Source: Mytilus trossulus (lineage: Eukaryota; Mollusca; Bivalvia; Mytilida; Mytilidae). From it: 64,000 nt of DNA. The notes under the pieces were generated by a model that did no database searches, had not been told where the DNA came from, and saw only the letters and a program-made list of their open reading frames with translations. The stretch covers positions 68,917,999-68,981,998 of the forward strand of contig NC_086382.1 of assembly GCF_036588685.1 (NCBI RefSeq), in the 5' to 3' direction. Numbering within the stretch: position 1 is the first letter of the stretch; every line of letters begins with the position of its first letter. A program made the position numbers and the translations under genes. This document shows, in pieces, positions 46,201 to 59,360 of the stretch.

Positions 46201-47981
46201 TAGTATATACGCCAGACGCGCGTTTCGTCTACTAATGACTCATCAGTGACGCTCGAATTCAAAAAAGTTTAAAATGCAAAATAAAGGACGAAGTTGAAGA
46301 GCATTGAGAACCAAAATTCAAAAACGTTTTGCCAAATACAGCTAATAATTGTAACGAATAAACAGCTGTCATGGATGCAAAGAGCTATTGGAGAAACAAT
46401 TATTTAATAAAAATATAAATCTTCGTAAGATCTAGTTCAGATATTTTTAGTTTAACACTTGCTTCCCATCACGACATAATTAACCAGACGTTTTTTTAAA
46501 CACAACCAAATCACCCACCATGACAGCACTTTGTCCAATCACAGAAAGGATTCTGTTGCCATAGTTACGTTCAAAGGGCACAAACCGAAATTATACCGAC
46601 TAGGTCGGAAAAAACCTACATCCTATCTGATGATCTTATCTTTTATCATATGTTTAGTAGTAAATACAGTAGTTTTGCATATGCGATAAATAGCCTGCAG
46701 TTTAATCCATATCGCACAACTTTGATGCACACCCTTTATCGCATACCCTTTATCACACCCCTACCCTTTATCGCATACCCTTTATCGCACTCCTACCCTT
46801 TATCACACCCCTACTTTTTTTTTTTTTTTTTTTTTACATAAAGTCAGTTTTGGTTTTTTTTTTGCTTATGAAAAATTTTCCTCAATTTTTTTTTATGACG
46901 TCATTGTTTGGTATGTGACGTCACGAACGTCGTTTTCATATTGTATGTGACGTCAAGAACGTCAAAAAAAAATCTTATTTTTTGGCACACTAAATGCAAC
47001 TATAAAAAATACAAAAATAAACAAAATATTTTTAAAACAACAGCACGTAAATTGTAAGGTAACCAAGGTGCTTCGGATTAGTAATTGAGTAGTTCTTTTT
47101 TAAGGCCATTGAAACAAGACAAAAGTAGATCTGAAGGTAACCCAGTGTTATGAATCAGAAAACAGTTCATATAATACTCTTCTGTTGAAACATATGATAA
47201 AGCGTATAATACATGGCAAAATCTGTATCACATGCCGTATCACCCTCGACCAATATCATCCCTCGGGCCTAAAGGCCCTTGGGCTGATATTGATGTCTCG
47301 GGATGATACGACATATGATACGGATTTTGCCATGTATTATTCTCTATATAGCAATGTATTTAACGTATTATCTTATAGCAATATATTGAACGTACGAAAC
47401 TTCTAAACATATGTTGGAACTGGAAAAACAAATGATACGACTATTATTGATTAACTAAACCACAGCAACTTTTCAGAATTCATACTTATTTGACTTACTA
47501 TAAATCACTTTTGTATTGTAATCGATGACAAAAGAGGCAAATTAACTAATTTTTCATCAATCACAAACAACACAAGACCCAAAGTTTTGAAAAATTCAAA
47601 AAGAATTATTCAGTGTTGAAGACGTAAAAACAACTTGTTCATAAAAAGTCGGGGACATGGTAGGATTTGTAACCTGTAACTTTTTCGAATTAGAATACAC
47701 ATACTTTTTATCACAAATTCAATTCATAGGATTTTTCAAATAATCTTGTTTTTTTTCTTGTGATACGTACTGTTACCAACATCAGAACAACAATCACATA
47801 GCCCAGTGGTCCATTCCCTGGTTCCATGAACATGGCCAACCAACAGAGGATTAGTCATCACACCTGGTTGGTTGACGACTACAGTGGTCATCTGTTGTTG
47901 GTGTTGTGGATGAACTTGTGGTTCTCTTCCCATTGTTTGTTGGGGTGGTTGCATTCCATAGCCTTGATTATTTTGAGCCAT
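43121..47981 (-). CDS. PLAC8/cornifelin-family gene D (three coding exons)
   Basis: First array member in transcription order, 147 residues from exons 47981-47771, 43657-43518 and 43213-43121 (444 nt, open). The tail (1-51) is rich in Gln, Pro, Met and His; GTREW is at 53-57. Like gene A it keeps the full paired cysteines (LCDCC, CCYCC, NCCTTCCVP, CTLCAACQE). RTLGAIR has Ala where the others have Gly. Intron 1 (4113 nt) contains a pyrimidine-rich tandem repeat, three TGACGTCA sites and a 135-bp hairpin; intron 2 is only 304 nt and free of recognisable repeats. Minus-strand AATAAA hexamers lie at 43074-43069 and 42876-42871. Confidence 0.85.
43518..43657 (-). CDS. Gene D exon 2
   Basis: 140 nt, acceptor TTTAAG, donor AGG^GTAGGTG. 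Encodes FCCYCCAISSIAARLGENCC, then TCCVPAAEIGIRTRIRTLGAIR. Its pattern is nearest to gene A. Confidence 0.87.
44240..44690 (+). repeat. R1 tandem pair
   Basis: A truncated R1 tail (ACGCGCGTCTGGCGTAC, 44268 on) is followed by a complete unit from GGGTCGATGCCACTGCTGG (44327). The same arrangement recurs at 56525-57055. Confidence 0.8.
46725..46835 (+). repeat. Pyrimidine-rich tandem repeat and poly-T in gene D intron 1
   Basis: CCCTTTATCGCATA and CCCCTACCCTTTATCACAC units recur about six times and run into a poly-T tract of about 20 bases (46815-46835). Confidence 0.85.
46896..46955 (+). promoter_or_regulatory. Three perfect CRE-type sites TGACGTCA
   Basis: Sites at 46896-46903, 46916-46923 and 46948-46955; the last two sit in a 32-bp direct repeat (TATGTGACGTCA.GAACGTC). 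TGACGTCA is the palindromic CREB/ATF binding site. They lie within intron 1 of gene D, so a role is possible but untested. Confidence 0.4.
47206..47340. repeat. 135-bp hairpin-forming palindrome in gene D intron 1
   Basis: Starts ATAATACATGGCAAAATC and ends with its complement GATTTTGCCATGTATTAT. Pairing continues imperfectly through ACCCTCGACC/TCTCGGG to a GGGCCTAAAGGCCC centre. Gene D is on the minus strand, so the hairpin would be present in its unspliced transcript. Confidence 0.7.
47771..47981 (-). CDS. Gene D exon 1
   Basis: 211 nt, ATG at 47981-47979, donor ACA^GTACGT, phase 1. Encodes MAQNNQGYGM, a Pro/Gln/His stretch (HPQHQQQ), TTVVVNQP, NPLLVG, HGTREWTTGLCDCCSDVGN. Confidence 0.88.
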
Positions 47982-50900
47982 TCTTTAATTCAAACTGTAC
48001 TAACGTAAATATAAAATATAAAACTAACAGTCTATTCAACTTACATCAAACCTCCATTGATTAATGTAGAATCTCCAAATTCATCTTATATCATTTTAAA
48101 TTAAAGCATTTAGTTAATGTGTGACTTAATTTTTAAGACTGTAAATAGAGGACTCAGTAGTATACTAGTGTTGTTCTTCGAGAGTCAGAAATCGATCGAG
48201 AGAAAACAAATACGGGTTTAGACTGATAGGAATCGCAATTTAGTGCTTAAATCAGAACGAAATATGGCTCATATAAAAACGATATTAATTTACATGAGGA
48301 CCAGGGAATTCTTAACAAAAATTACAAAAGAGAAACTAGGACTGTCCTTAGAATAATCTAATCTAAATGAGTGTGGCGATTTCATCTTTGAAAGACAATT
48401 TTATTCAAACATAAATTACGAAACTTGTTAGCAGTAGAACTGGAAATCAGAAGCATATAATGTTATCATCTTACCTTACATATGAAAGTTTATTAAGGAA
48501 GGGGCACGTTTTTAGTAAATTGTGTCAGTCTTACCGTAAATAGACTCGGATACTGTTCAGGTTTCAAACAGATTTTACTTTTTGTTGATGATCAATTTTT
48601 GACCTATAGTTGTGTATTGACATTTGTTCAATGGTTGATTGTAGTCTTATTGGGAACACTTTCTTTACATCAGTAAAGCCTGGCATTCCTACACTCTACA
48701 ACTTAGTGCATTTTGGTTTACAAAGAGTAATTTACCAACTGGAGGAAAAATTAAATATCCAATAATTAATACAAGTTAGATAATGCAAGGTAAAAGAAAA
48801 AGACAGACAACCTTCAGTACAAAAGTATCTGCAACTTATGCAAATCGTTGTATCGAAACTATGTTATGATAATGGCAATAAAGATACTGATTAGATTTTG
48901 AAACATTTGTCTTGTTCCAAGATGTCTTAAACAAGAGAAGAAATTAACATGATGTTTGCTTCATCAAACCTTAATTTGCCTCTGTAAAGTTATGATGAGT
49001 TAGAGTAAGCTATTATAAATATCTGATCTGTTTACGCAGAAAAAAAAAAATATCCGGGAAACACTGACATAATACCCAAATCTTCACATAGAAAGAGAGG
49101 CGAAAGATACCAAACGGACATTCAAGGTCAAGCAAAAACTGACACCATAGCTGCAAAAAGACATAGAGAAAAAACAACAGTATACAAAACCCATCATGAA
49201 AAACAAACGACATTATCTACCGATCGTTTTACTCCTGTAAGTACAACCCAGGTTGTCTGCAGTCTAATTCGGTATATCTATTTGGGCGAAAAAGGAGCGG
49301 GATTGTAGTGTCGACAATTCGAACATTTCCGTCGTCAACTGTGCAAAAGATATCCTCAGAACAGAGCTAATGATCCCGCTTTTCATTGTCACATAATATA
49401 CTAGTAGTTCCCTTTAATAAAAGTGTTTTTTCCCTTCTTATACAAATCTATTTCTATAAGGTTGATATGACTGACGAGAGCTGAAATAAATTTTGGATTT
49501 TTTGTTTTAACTGATTTTGATATGGAAAGAGTGATTGGGTCAGGTGCAAAAAGGGGTATGGATGTGTATTGGCTAAATTTATAAGACGTTAACATGCAAT
49601 TTTCTGAAAGTTGTATATATTTATGGACTTGTAATGTGCATTACACACACAAACGATTTTACAAAGAAGTAGATCGTTTTTGTAAATTTTCATAAAACGT
49701 TACAAAGAACTGATAGAGGAATTTATTGTGGTATGTTGCCAGATGCAACATAACGATCAACCAACATGTGATTGCGTCCGGAAAAAAAATACAGAGGAAA
49801 TTATTTCAACTTCAGTTCTAGACATTCTTGGTTAAATAGTTTCCTTGTGCGCAATAATAATTAATCGTGGAAATCAGGATAGGAGAAATACATGGCCTGA
49901 AATATCTGATCAATTATATACTCTGTATGTAGGTATTGTTTGAATGATTTTTATTGAGATGGGAAATTCATAATATGGATGCTAAAATAAATTCCTATGT
50001 TGAAAATTTTTGTTTTCGACCGACCCTCATTGTCCAAGTCAAGATGTAAGTGAATTTATGTCGCAGACTTCATTCTATCTTCTGTATCCTTTATCTCAAG
50101 TTTAATGGGCACGGTACGTTGAACTGATTGAATTTGAATTTTTAAGTGAAATAACATCATCTTTATAGCGAAATGTAAAGTTAAAGGATAATGCTAACTT
50201 CTTTTTTTTTCTTCGTAAAACGTTAACGTTCATGCTTGAATAGTAGGTTGGTAAGACGAGTATCACAGTTGATTTCTATATGAATGCAAATTGTTTTTTT
50301 CATACGTAACAAATATGTTGAAAATCAAGAAATAAATCATCTTGATAATGTATGTTTCAGAGAATATTTTGTTTTAATCAGTGCGTACATTCATGGAAAG
50401 TCCGATTAATCTACTCCAAAGACAGTATAATTGTATCTACGTTGGGCATTCGTATGTATGTCACAAAGCAGAACATTCTTTTTCATCTTACGGACATTCG
50501 ATCACGGAATTAAAACTTTCTTGACAGGTTACATTTTCTGTAGTAGGACATCCTGGAACTCGGTCAAGTAAGAGCAAGAGAAATAATTAAAATCAAGCGT
50601 ACAAACAGTACAATTTTTGGAAAGAAATGCCCGTTCTATGATTTCTGTACACGAAAATATTATCGGAAAACAGTAAACTTTCCCGCAAAATTGCGCCAAT
50701 TATATGTTTGATTTAACTTTTGTTGGTTGCTCTTATTTGACTGAGTAATAGGATGTGTAACCACATAGTAGGTAACCTGTCAAAAAGTTATATAATCCAG
50801 AGTCAAAAGACGGTAATTTGAAATTGCTAAAAGCAGCTATGTACATGTGTATATGCAGAATCATAAAATAAGAAATGATATTGACTCTGATCATCTATAT

Positions 50901-53900
50901 AAAGACAACCAATTAATCAATCTTATCTAAATCCCCCGTTACGACTCTATTCAATTAGATAATATGGTAATAATTTAAATAAACAAATTGCACACTGATA
51001 TAAAAGACTACAGAATCAAAATTTTTAATGCCTTCTAATTTGAATGAATTTTGGGTTCGACACAACCATACACCGGTTATGAAAAACAAGTGTATTCAAG
51101 TGAAAAATATAAGCCATTGCTTTTGATTACATGGAAATATTTTCATTCTGTAAATAAAGTGTTGTACCTACTCATTCACGACTCCAGATGCTTCCACTAC
51201 TCAAATACAAACCAGTAAAACAGTACAACAGCATTAATGAACAAAGAATGCACGTATTTTCGAGTTCAATAAAGTGACACATTTGTGTTTATTAAGCAAA
51301 TTTTTTTTTAAATGGAATAGGCCAGACCGAATGACGGTTTGTTCCCCACAAATTGGAAAAGGCCTGAAAAAATAACATTTCTTAAAATCCACGTTTAAAG
51401 TTCGTACGCTTACGTTCGAATCAAAATTCACCCTTCGAAAATTTAACGACAAACGCATGTTAGACAATATATTTTCCACGATGTAAATGTATCATATACA
51501 ACAGGTCTATGGTTTTTATGAATACAGAAAAAAACACTAGATCTCACGACTCGACTATGTATAATCTAAATTGAAATATTACTGCATATCATGCCAATTC
51601 AAACGATTTTGTACATATACTTGGTATTCACTATGCTAGTTGTTAATCGGAGGTCAAGTACAAGTAACTTATGAATTTTTGTGTTTGAAATGTTTTTCCG
51701 ATTGTTAGTGTTAGCAGTATTAAGATTAAAAATTTGGTTTGGCCTTAAAGTTCATTAACATAACAATAATCATGTGTTACAAAAAAATGAGAAGTTTTAT
51801 CATTCAAAGATTGCTTTGTAATGTATTGTTTACAGATTTTCGAACAGGAAGTTTTACAGGTACCCTACGTTCTAAATACTAAATATTAGATATTCATTTA
51901 AAAACAGTCTTTTGTTGTCTTATTATTTTTTCCGTGTTGAAAAATAGATATGTTAACTTGCCTGTCATGCACTAGTTGTGTATTTGATTAGGTGATAAAT
52001 CAACGGAATACTATATATTTGTACAATTTGGAAATTTGTATGGGGTTCATTTTCACTGAACTAGTATATATTTGTAAAGGGGTCAGCTGAAGGACGCCTC
52101 CGGGTGCGGGAATTTCTCGCTACATTAAAGACCTGTTGGTGACCTTCTGTTGTTGTTTTTTTTTATTGTCGTGTTGTTGTCTCTTTGACACATTCCCCAT
52201 TTTGATTCTCAACTTTAAGATTTTATATACACATAGAAAATAACGCGATGATAATAAAACAATTGTCAGAAAAGACATTCAAATGGCCAAAAAAAAGATA
52301 TGATAAAAATTTAATGTATAGTTTCGTGCTGGATCGATTTTATTTGGGTATCTCCACAATGCATTTATTTGATAATATGTTCCATAACCTGTTGTAACGT
52401 TAGCAGTTCTTAACGAAAATGGAAAGTAAACGTTTATCGAACATCCCAAATTAGACACTTCTAGATTCTGACAGTCAAAAAGAATCTTAGTCACATGCTT
52501 GTTTATGAATTCGTGTACCCTCGAATTTCTTTTCTTTTTTATTCCTCACTTATATAAGGCAACTAGTAAGTTCCAGGTAAGTAACAATTTCATTTTTGTT
52601 TTCCTATTCAATTCAAGCAATTCAATTGAAACATAAAAATACCTATGGGTCAATGTCCAGGATTTTCGTATAATCTGTTATTGTTACATACCAATGTTCT
52701 AATAATTATCATTAAGGTTTTTAAGATTTCAGGACACGTGAATATCAGTAGGGCGTTTAAAACTTCAGGAAAAATTAATATTATTACGAACGATACGTTA
52801 ATAACTTCATCTTCGGATTTTATTCCGTAAATAATGAAGCAGATCTAATAATTCAACTAGAAATGATAGAAAATTATGCATTATATTCGCTAATTTATAA
52901 GTTGCTTTGCTTCATGTATGTTTGACAACATTCACGTTAACCATATCAAATAAAAGACATTTCAATATGTTACATTTTCTTTTCCATTGGTTTTAGTAAA
53001 AAAAGATATAAAACACATTAACACAAGTATACGTACATTGTTAATGTCACTGTACAAAATGGCAAACTATGCAATTTATAATAATTCATTTACAATTTTA
53101 TATTTTGAATATAAGTTTTGTTTATATGATATACAAAAGTATGTTTGTGCAAATGAATATATGGAAATCTAAAATTGCATTACATCCCATAATTTAGCTT
53201 TTTATTTACATTGTTTTTAATTGGAACATGTCTTACTTGTAAATGTACCACATTATCTAAGTATACTTTAATATCAAAAATTATTTAAATGATGGAAACC
53301 TGAAAAGAGAAAAGAAAAAGGAAAATCTTACCAACTCTCTTTATATCCTACGTCCAACCGATGTAGCTATGCGCATAATGAGAACTTTGCGATCGTGCAT
53401 GAACAAGTTACAAATCTTTAAAAAGACATATTCGATAGAGAATTTTTACGATTTGATTTAGGGAGATACACAATAATTGCATTTTAAAAAGGTAGAAATC
53501 CATGATTTTTGTCTTAGGGTTTAAATGTTTTCTGTTGAAGTTTCTTTTATTTAATTTATTCATAATATATAAAACTCTTTTTTAGTATTGCTGGCGATTG
53601 AAATGTGGTGGTGGTCGTTCGTGTCTTCTCGTAAAAGTTTTTATGATCTGTGCTTGTGAGTTATTCGCAATTACAGCAATATCAAAAAGAATTGGCAGTT
53701 AATCAGCTTCTGAATCCACTCGACAACGACACTGAGAAATATGTAAAGTAGTCTGAAACTGATAGAATTTCGAGCATATTACATATTTTTGTTGAGTTTC
53801 AAACATTACGCAGGCATCGATATTATTGGTTAAGTGTCTTTTTTGTGTACATCAATTCAGCTACGTCTAAAAGGTAGTCATGAGAGGTATAAGTGAAATA

Positions 53901-56699
53901 ACAAACATACCAATCGCTCAGGATAATTTATAATGGAAAACCCATAATCAAATAGCAAAATCAAAAGTTCAAAAACATAAAATGAATGAATAACAACTAT
54001 CATCCTTCTTAGTTGATACAGATATTTTCTTATGTAGAAAACTGTGGATTACACCTGGTTTTATAACTAGGCAAAACTCTCTTTTGTATGAGAGTCGCAT
54101 ACAATTCCATTATATAGGTAATGTGTTTATTGGTTATCAAAGTTACAAGGATTATAATTTAGAACGCCAGACGAACGTTTCGTCTATATAAGACTCATCA
54201 ATGACGCTCAAAATATTTATTACACCAAACAAGAACAAAGTTGAAAAGCAATGAGGATCGAAAATTCTAAAAGTTGTGCCAAATACAGCTATTGTAATAT
54301 ATGCCTGGGATAAGAAAGTCCTTAGCTTTTCGAAATATTTAGTTTTGTAAACAGGAAATTTATAAAAATGACCACATTATTGATATTCATGTCAACACTT
54401 CAACATCGAAATGTTGACTACATAGCGTGTGATACCCTCGGAGACGATTATGATTCAGCTTCAATCATTTCTCTGTTTATTTTTTGTAAACATGTTTAGT
54501 ATTTCATAGAGTACAAAATATAATTGACCACAATTTATCTCATTCTGATGACAAGTTTTCCAAAAATCATAAATGAGGTCTTTAAATTATTAGGTAGTTT
54601 CTTTTTTGCAAACACAAGTTTAGTGTACCCTTGAAAGCAAAAGTTAGCACGCATTGACAGCCTTGTTAGTATGCGCATGTGATATGATCACCTTAACAAC
54701 CTACAAAAATACGAGTTTCTATTGCAATCAAACTTGTCGTTCAATCAAAATGTATACGACTTTTATAAAGTGAAGTTTGCGGGACAAATATTAAAACCTT
54801 GACTGAATGTAGTGTTTACTACATAACAAAGTGGATAACATGACTTTTGTGTAACTCGAAACAAGATTAGTTTTGAATAAAGGAAAACCCTAATTCTGCA
54901 GCAAAATCACAATAGGTTTTTTTGCAAGGGGGCTAGGTGATAAACACGCAATCTTGTTTTTTTCTATTCATATATAAATGAAAATATTCGGTTTAAAACT
55001 GTTCAATGTAAAACCAGCAATTATTTCCACCATCCAACTACTTTATATTTCAAGTACAATGTTTAATACGATTTATGTTGTGCAGCATATGTCTGGGTAG
55101 CCCTGTATACATATTGTAAAATTATTTCCTTTATTGACTATGTATATTATATAAGTCCTTGAATATTGCTAATATCGGCTATTACATAATATTTAATGGC
55201 CCTTTATTACCTACTTAATTTCAATTACTCATATTACAATACTGTGTATTTCAAAAATCAGAAAACAAGTCCTTGGTTCTCGCGTTTGTCATAATTTAGT
55301 TAGCTTAGCTTGTTAAAGTGATTTAATAACATGCACATACTTAGACCGTTTTGTGTTTAAGTCTGCATTCAAGGTTACATTCACCTTGTAAATAGCTAAT
55401 ACAACTGAACTTCCTTGTAATTAAACAAATCTTTTCACATGCTTAGGAATAAAACTGAGGCAAATTAAATTCTGCACTGATGGAAATGTGTTTTGACATT
55501 TCTGAATAGGGCAACAGAAAGGTCTATAGTTGAAAGTGATTTATATCGGTGTTTGTTTTAGTGAGAACATTTGTTTTGTATTGGCTGTCATACAGGTCTT
55601 AGCTACAATATCAAAAGATAACTTGGTAATGAATTGCAAGTACAGCTATTAATCAACTGTAATTTATATGTACTATTATATAAATTTTAGAATGTTATAT
55701 CCATCTATTTCTGACTAGATTTAGTTTTACATTTTTGTTTCCTCAAACTTTTTTTTTGTTTTATCAGGTTTTGGATTTACAAATAATGTTTCATTAAGCA
55801 TAAATGCGGCTGAATCAGATACAATCATTTTACATAGTAAATATGTATCCCTATTTTTACTAATAATTTTCTAAACAAACCTTATATAATGTCCTTTATT
55901 CTAAGGTTTGTCTTGATTTAATTTCTAAACCAAAAATAAAACAATATGTCAATGTTTCATTTAGTTACCGATTAAAATGATCATTTCCAGTAAGACACTT
56001 TCTAGCCCTCTAAAGAGGTTGTTGGTTTTATGTTCTCTTTCTACGACAGACTTGTTGTATGGAAACAGACAACAACACTACTAATGCTGTTATTTGGAAT
56101 GTTCGAATAAGCAGGTCTAATTTGAAAGCAAAACCATGAATTGCTACATCATTCAACATGTTCAACAAGAGAAGATTTCAGACATTTCGGTACCGAGTAA
56201 AAGAATAATATGAAACGTTACTTAAAGATGACAACGTCAGTACCCAAAATCTATTCTATAAGACTATCGTATATAATCTGTAAAGGTGATACATAATATT
56301 TATCAACAAGGTATTGGTACATGTACCTTCCGATGAAATTTTTAAGAAAAAGGATTAGAAGTTCTTTGACATATCCCTGGTTCATCAACTATCTGCTCAG
56401 ACACTGGTGACGTTTTACAAAGTCGTGAGTATTTGTTGCATTCTGATGAATATCGAAAAAGTTGGATATATTGCTACTAAAGAGAGGATTAATAATTTCA
56501 AAATTTAAAATCGTCTCGTTTTGATTTCCTTGGCCGTATTTGGCACAACTTTTTGGAATTTTGGATCCTCAATGCTCTTCAACTTTGTACTTGTTTGACT
56601 TTATAAATATTTTGATATGAGCGTCACTGATGAGTCTTATGAAGACGAAACGCGCTTCTGGAGTACTAAATAATAATCCTGGTACGTTCAACGATCACT

Positions 56700-57055
56700 A
56701 TTTACACCACTGGGTCGATGCCACTGCTGGTTGACGTTTCGTTCTCGAGAGTATCACCAGCCCAGTAGCCAACACTTCGTTGTTGACATGAATATCAATA
56801 ATGTGGTCATTTTCAAAAAAAATCCTGTTTACAAAAGTGTAATTTTTCGAAAAAAGAAGGATTTTCCAATCCCAGACATAGATTACCTTAGCCGTATTTT
56901 GGCATTACTTTTTGAATTTCGGACCCTCAACGCTCTTTAACTTTGTACTTGTTTTGGTTTATTAATATTTTGATATGAGCGTCACTGATAAGTCTTATGT
57001 AGAAGAAACGCGCGTCTGGCGTACTCAATTATAATCCTGGTAAAGTTGATAACTA
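56700..57055 (+). repeat. R1 dispersed repeat, long copy
   Basis: Module order: GGGTCGATGCCACTGCTGG, ATCACCAGCCCAGTAG, AATGTGGTCATTTT, ATAGATTACCTTAGCCGTAT, GAGCGTCACTGATAAGTC, then ACGCGCGTCTGGCGTACT and TAATCCTGGTA. No coding frame; SINE-like in length. Other plus copies: 20045-20250, 35955-36160, 44240-44310, 44320-44690, 56525-56700. Minus copies: 22588-22760, 22913-23180, 34690-34890, 36875-37140, 46171-46350, 54132-54470. Confidence 0.8.
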
Positions 57056-57474
57056 TTGTCATAGATACATACTTTGTATTAGTAAATTCTTAAGATTTAT
57101 TACAAAATGCAAATTTTGGCTTTAATATTGATTCAGGTATAGGCTCTTTGCATCGAAATTAAACACATTTATTTTAAAAACAGTTGTTGGCAGGGCACGG
57201 GTTATGTTCTTCGCATATATTCTTTGATGGTTAAATACTAAAACCCTAACTGGAGGAATTATGCATCATATTCAAATGATGAAGACATAATCTTTTAATC
57301 AGTTTAAATGAGGTCTGGAGCTGGCATGTCAGTAACTTCTACATGTAGTAGCCTGTTGTTATGTATGTATTATTGTCACTTTGTGTATTTTCTTTTATTA
57401 CCTCTTATGTCATCGAACTCGGACTTCTGTTAAACTGTACGTATTGTTATCCGTTTACTTTTCTACATTGGTTA

Positions 57475-57785
57475 GAGGTATAGAGGGCGCGTTGAGATCT
57501 CAAAAATCATGTTAAACCCAGCCGCATGTTTGCGCCTATCCCAAGTCAGGAGCCTCTAGCCTCTTTTAGGATGGTATAATTTTTAATTTTAGTTTCTTGT
57601 GTATAATTCGGAATTTAGTATGGCGTCCATTATCACTGAACTAGTATGAATATTTGTTTAGGGGACAGCCTCCGGTTTCGGGAGTGTCTCGCTGCATTAA
57701 AGACCTATTGGTGACCTTACGCCGTTGTTTGTTCTGTGGTCGGGTGTTGTCTCTTTGACACATTCTCCATTTCCATTCTCCTTTC
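57475..57785 (-). repeat. R2 copy followed by an R4 repeat
   Basis: Reverse R2 (TCGGGTGTTGTCTCTTTGACACATTC) ends near 57785, and an R4 element (GGCAACAGTAGTATACCGCT) begins a few bases later. Confidence 0.75.
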
Positions 57786-59046
57786 TTCATAGCAATAAGT
57801 AAAGGCAACAGTAGTATACCGCTGCTCAAAACTCGTAAATATATGGACAAAAAACAAAATTGGGTTAACAAACTAAAACTGATGGAAACGCATTAAATAT
57901 TAGAAGAAAACAACGACACAACATTAAAATGTAACACACACAGAAACGGGCTAACCATTATAAAAATCCGATGAGAATAACAAATATAACATCAAAACCA
58001 AAGACATGAATTTGGGATAGAAAAGTACCGTGACACGTCTTATAGTCATGCATGAATGTCGTTAGGATGTATGATAAAATTCTTCTTCTGATTACAACAA
58101 TTTTGCATACAGCAACAGATGGCATGCAGCATATGAATTGAGGTATATGCATAGGTGTAAATCAGAATTGGATTTAACAAATTATAACGAACTACCAAAA
58201 TGCTAACAATAATGCAGTAAAACATCAGAAATTATTTTGCACTTTTAAATTAACTTCCATTAATCCATAAGTTCAATAAAAACTTTTAATATAGTATATC
58301 ATTAAACAGTAGTTTATTTCCTCATCAATTGGAATCGTAGAAGTAAAATTCTTATTTTAGGTAAATACACGTCTTACTTCATAAAGAACTGAACTAATTC
58401 AGAAAGAAATCCACTGAGGATAACATCTTTCAAATGTTGCACTTTTTGGATTGTGTCAATACTGGTGATAGTTTGGTAGAATGATATTGCATTGGGAAAC
58501 AAAAGTTAACCTATTGTGCACGTCTGTTGGTCGGTCTTATTTCTTTTAAACTGATATGTATCCAAATTCATTATCAAAAAACTATAAAAAAAAAAAAAGG
58601 AAATAAAAAAAAAACCTGGCGTAGTTCCTCGATTTACTTATCAGATACACTGATGATCGCTTATCACTCATAAACACATGTTTCAGGGAGAACTTTCATC
58701 TCATTTAAGCTAGCTCAAGGTTAGGGAAACTATCAAAACTAAGAGGTATGCTTCAAACTTTGAGCAACTGCCCCATATTTACACAGATGGACGACTGATG
58801 ATGGTCTTACTTTAACATTGATGAATTGTTCAGTGCACAGCAATAAATAGGTGATATATTGTAAATGTTTTCAAGTATTTGCCAAAATAAGGGTAAAGTT
58901 GTGGATCGACTATTCCATTCAAGTCAAGAGTGAAATCTGTTAAATCTTTATGAAAGTGAAGATTTGTTATAACCAAACAAATTGCCAATTGCGAAAATTT
59001 ATTAAAAAATATATTTGTCTTCTGTATGTATAACAAGTAATCGGAC

Positions 59047-59360
59047 TTAGATATAAGAAGATGTGATGTAAGTGCCAATGAGACAACTCTCCATTCAAAA
59101 AACAATTTATAAAAGTAAACCATTATAGGTCAATGTACGGCCTTCAACATGGAGCATTGGCTCACACCGAACAAAAAGCTATGAAGGGCCCAAACATTTC
59201 TAGTGTAAAACCATTCAAATGGGAAACCAAATGGTCTAATATATATAAAAAAACAAGAAATGAGAAACAGGTATTAATTACTTAAATAAACGACAACTAC
59301 TGTACATACAAGTAAGATTCCTGACTTAGGACAGGTGCAAACATTAACAGCAGGATTAAA
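59047..59360 (+). repeat. R3 dispersed repeat copy
   Basis: Begins GATATAAGAAGATGTGATG and continues as the R3 consensus into CCTGACTTAGGACAGGTGCA, a module also seen at the end of R2 copies. Confidence 0.75.
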
